Positions 7,627 through 9,460 of a DNA stretch of 9,460 bases are shown piece by piece. Under the pieces are notes generated by a model that did not search any database, was not told where the DNA came from, and saw only the letters and a program-made list of their open reading frames with translations. Position numbers and translations under genes: made by a program. The stretch lies in contig CP070843.1 in assembly GCA_020350905.1 (NCBI GenBank), positions 140,740 through 150,199 of the forward strand, given 5' to 3'. Each line of letters opens with the position of its first letter. Positions within the stretch are counted from its first letter, which is position 1. The stretch is from Deltaproteobacteria bacterium. GTDB taxonomy: Bacteria; Desulfobacterota; Syntrophobacteria; BM002.

Positions 7627-8601
7627 TTACCTATTGCTGTCCTTATAGTCTTCATATTCCTTCCATAGTTTTTCCTTGAGCTCGGGATCAGTCTCCTTCT
7701 CCGCAGCTTCGCGAAGTTGTCGGGCCACAATATCATCGTCGTGGCCGCCAGAACGGCGATCTCCCTGCTTCCGGGTAGATGCTTCACCAGATTCAACATC
7801 CTCCTCATGCTGGCCATGGACGGTAGTTCCTGCCGCCGAACCATCTCCCCCACCATAGCCTTGGCTCTGGTTCCCTTCACCTCGCTCTTGAGCCTCTTTT
7901 CCTTTTTCTGAGTCTCCGCTCTGCATCTTTTTATTCGCGTCTCCAGCTTTCGTCTCCCCTTCCTGTTCAGTTCGTTCACCTACAGTAGGGGTCTTCTCGA
8001 GAGACGAGGTGTTGAGAGCAACGCCTTTTTCCCGCAACCTTTCCGCGGCCGCCGCCGCCTCACTTGTAAGTTTGCTCATTCTAGGAGCCGATTTCAGACG
8101 AATTCTCTTAAGCTCTTGAAGCAACATCTCATCAAATGTCGCCAAGGATTCATTGAATTCACTGTCCAGGGCAGTAATCTCGTCCACAACTTCGTCCTCT
8201 GGAATTCCCGGCTCTAGCATATCATGAGCCCGAGATGAGTCGGGCGAGTTGGAGGCTGAGTGACCAGGTACTCGCCGAACATAGGCCTTCTCCATCTCCC
8301 GGACGACCTTATCATTCTCCATCACCATAGCCCGCAGGCGTGCCAGGTAGGTCTCATAGTCCATCAATAGATCCGGAGAGGCATTCCCGGATTCTTTCAG
8401 CTGCTCCAGATCAGAGGCAATGCGCGCTTCACTAGCCTGGCTAATTCGGAGGTTCTCTCGGGCCGTTTCAAGCTCCAATCGTGCAGCATCTAGGTTTGAG
8501 CCCCTCGTGAATTCGGCAAGACCAGACAACAGGAGGCCAATTAAAAGGCAATAATAGAGGGGTCGCCTGATCACTCTTCGCCAAGTGAAGCAAGATTCCA
8601 T
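7627..8601 (-). CDS. Exported or anchored coiled-coil protein with charged low-complexity tail
   Basis: This 324-aa protein is the first gene of the operon. The N-terminus has four arginines followed by a hydrophobic stretch at about 14-29 (LYYCLLIGLLLSGLAE), which fits a signal peptide or signal anchor with the rest in the periplasm. Residues 36-107 are strongly helical and likely form a coiled coil (LDAARLELETARENLRISQ). A second helical block lies at 133-195, including an Ala run at 182-186. Residues 200-290 are low complexity, rich in Glu, Gly, Ser, Lys, Asp and Gln, and probably disordered. The end, DDDIVARQLREAAEKETDP at 288-306 and on to the C-terminus, looks like an amphipathic helix that could dock on a partner. 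The motif IPEDEVVD (133-140) resembles IPEDELLD in the next gene's product. I do not recognise the family. The start is supported by AGGAG 8 nt upstream. Confidence 0.8.
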   Translation of the reverse strand: MESCFTWRRVIRRPLYYCLLIGLLLSGLAEFTRGSNLDAARLELETARENLRISQASEARIASDLEQLKESGNASPDLLMDYETYLARLRAMVMENDKVVREMEKAYVRRVPGHSASNSPDSSRAHDMLEPGIPEDEVVDEITALDSEFNESLATFDEMLLQELKRIRLKSAPRMSKLTSEAAAAAERLREKGVALNTSSLEKTPTVGERTEQEGETKAGDANKKMQSGDSEKGKEAQERGEGNQSQGYGGGDGSAAGTTVHGQHEEDVESGEASTRKQGDRRSGGHDDDIVARQLREAAEKETDPELKEKLWKEYEDYKDSNR

Positions 8602-8609
8602 GCCTACAT

Positions 8610-8614
8610 CTCCT
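8610..8614 (-). promoter_or_regulatory. Ribosome-binding site of the first operon gene
   Basis: AGGAG lies 8 nt upstream of the ATG at 8601. It is the strongest Shine-Dalgarno match in the window and supports this gene as the operon's first. Confidence 0.7.
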
Positions 8615-8628
8615 ACAAATTAAGTTGA

Positions 8629-8655
8629 ATTGTAACCACCAAGCTAATGTGTAAA
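8629..8655 (-). promoter_or_regulatory. Candidate promoter of the operon
   Basis: On the minus strand TTTACA (8650-8655) is followed 15 nt later by TACAAT (8629-8634), close to the sigma-70 -35 and -10 boxes. The transcript would start about 10-20 bases before the ribosome-binding site. The spacer is shorter than the ideal 17, so this is only a candidate. Confidence 0.3.
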
Positions 8656-8776
8656 CATGATGGACTCTCATTTCAAACGAGATCCACCTGCTCCAAATGG
8701 CCAGTGGGATAAAGGACAGGTCGCTTCTGGGAGCATGCAACCAGAAAGAAAACACACGCCAAAATGCAAGCCGTAA

Positions 8777-8810
8777 AGAGGGGATTTAGGTACCATTCTG
8801 AATCCCCTCT
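8777..8810. repeat. Perfect 10-bp inverted repeat with 14-nt loop
   Basis: AGAGGGGATT (8777-8786) is exactly complementary to AATCCCCTCT (8801-8810), with a 14-nt loop that contains GGTACC. On the minus strand the second arm is followed by a short TTTA, so it could be a weak terminator for an unseen gene to the right. It could also be an operator, or an mRNA hairpin if transcription starts further upstream. It lies about 175 bases before the first operon gene. Confidence 0.5.
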
Positions 8811-9309
8811 GGCTAATATGGTGGCGGGCAACTTTCTCATTATGTCTCTCTCCTGTTTTAGTCATCTTGCCCTGTCTTATGCGGATAGATGCGTCTCCAA
8901 CTTCGTTGATTCCAGCACTGCAATAACGTCGAAGTTTCTTTTAGATTATTTCCTCTACCTTCCTTCAGCGAGTCTTTATTATCTCATATTTCAATCTAGA
9001 TACCAATAATCTAACCTAGCTTCTCAGCAGCCTTAACTAGTAATAAAAATGAGAATTATTGCCTAGCTGCATATATTTAACTCCCGAATGGAGATTAATG
9101 TTTTGGGGCTTTTCCCCCAAGGCATAGGGTTGTTTCACCTAATGCTGCGTATAAAGGAAAGGCCGCCTTAGATCAGAGTTTTGGCTTGACACCATGAGGT
9201 GCGCTCGTGCTGCCTTGGTATTATGCAACAGAACAGAAATAGTTCTCTTGTGAGCTTTGAGGTCAGCATTTCAGGTGCTTGGTTTGGTCCGACCCCAAAT
9301 TCTTCGACC
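8811..9309. other. Non-coding stretch, AT-rich in the middle
   Basis: I see no convincing gene here. The part from about 8930 to 9160 is clearly richer in A and T than the operon. It holds a 6-bp hairpin (TTGGGG 9103-9108 with CCCCAA 9115-9120) and a Fur-box-like string near 9047-9061. No tRNA-like fold, CRISPR repeat or insertion-sequence end was recognised. Confidence 0.4.
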
Positions 9310-9460
9310 TTAACTTGGTCCGGCCACTGATCCACTCGTTGGCCCCGGCAGAGACAACTTGCCTTCAGACTCGAACGGAATCACCGACGGCACTGATAGA
9401 CCGCCACCTAGATGGAGCCGTCCCTTTAGCTTGTAGTTCATCATCTGCTTCTTACCTGCA
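9310..9460 (-). CDS. Possible 3' end of a reading frame entering from the right edge
   Basis: A minus-strand frame is open from the right edge to a TAA at 9310-9312, giving about 49 residues that include MMNYKLKGRLHLGGG and GKLSLPGPTSGSVAGPS. It could be the tail of a gene outside the window, or a short chance frame starting at the ATG at 9444. I do not recognise it. The higher GC compared with the neighbouring 9000-9160 stretch is weakly in favour of coding DNA. Confidence 0.2.
   Translation of the reverse strand, partial: AGKKQMMNYKLKGRLHLGGGLSVPSVIPFESEGKLSLPGPTSGSVAGPS

Noticed and set aside
7611..7979. 122-aa minus-strand frame inside the coiled-coil gene
   Set aside because: It is a frame shadow of the low-complexity tail. 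Its Arg/Lys-rich sequence arises from the GA-rich codons.
1..8601. Type VI secretion regulatory cluster or Zorya defence system
   Set aside because: FHA-like plus FGE-fold recalls T6SS TagR/Fha and the channel recalls ZorA. However, no T6SS core gene, PpkA/PppA kinase-phosphatase pair, OmpA-type ZorB or helicase is present.
8764..9009. 81-aa plus-strand open frame
   Set aside because: It has no ribosome-binding site and no recognisable domain, and it spans the inverted repeat and AT-rich DNA.
9103..9120. GC-rich hairpin considered as a terminator
   Set aside because: No T-run follows the stem on either strand and no gene ends next to it.

Overview
The window reads as one leftward (minus-strand) operon of seven genes, running from a start at 8601 to beyond the left edge at position 1. 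About 860 bases at the right end (8602-9460) hold no convincing complete gene. Spacing inside the operon is tight: 12 nt, 93 nt, a 19-nt overlap, a 1-nt TGATG overlap, 76 nt and 12 nt. A lipobox lipoprotein, an ExbB/TolQ/MotA-type channel subunit and PEGA domains point to a Gram-negative (diderm) bacterium. Base composition is moderate to slightly GC-rich. A gammaproteobacterium is my best guess from protein style, but no marker gene is present to prove it.

In order of transcription the genes are: (1) an exported or membrane-anchored coiled-coil protein with a long charged, low-complexity tail; (2) an outer-membrane-type lipoprotein of unknown family; (3) an inner-membrane protein with a TPR-like periplasmic region and a C-terminal PEGA-like domain; (4) an 820-aa protein with a cytoplasmic FHA-like domain, one membrane helix, about five tandem PEGA domains and a C-terminal formylglycine-generating-enzyme (FGE/SUMF1) fold lacking both catalytic cysteines; (5) a 116-aa small exported or anchored protein; (6) a MotA/TolQ/ExbB-family channel subunit; (7) an Hsp70/actin-fold protein, cut by the window edge, whose nucleotide-binding loops look degenerate.

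Together the parts suggest an envelope-spanning assembly. A proton-channel-like subunit and a cytoplasmic pseudo-Hsp70 would sit on the inner side. TPR, PEGA and pseudo-FGE domains would fill the periplasm, with a lipoprotein at the outer membrane. No ExbD/TolR/MotB partner with a membrane aspartate is visible in the window. I do not recognise this gene set as a named system, and its function is unknown. Upstream of gene 1 there is a strong ribosome-binding site, a weak promoter candidate and a perfect 10-bp inverted repeat. The far right holds AT-rich DNA and the possible 3' end of another minus-strand reading frame.
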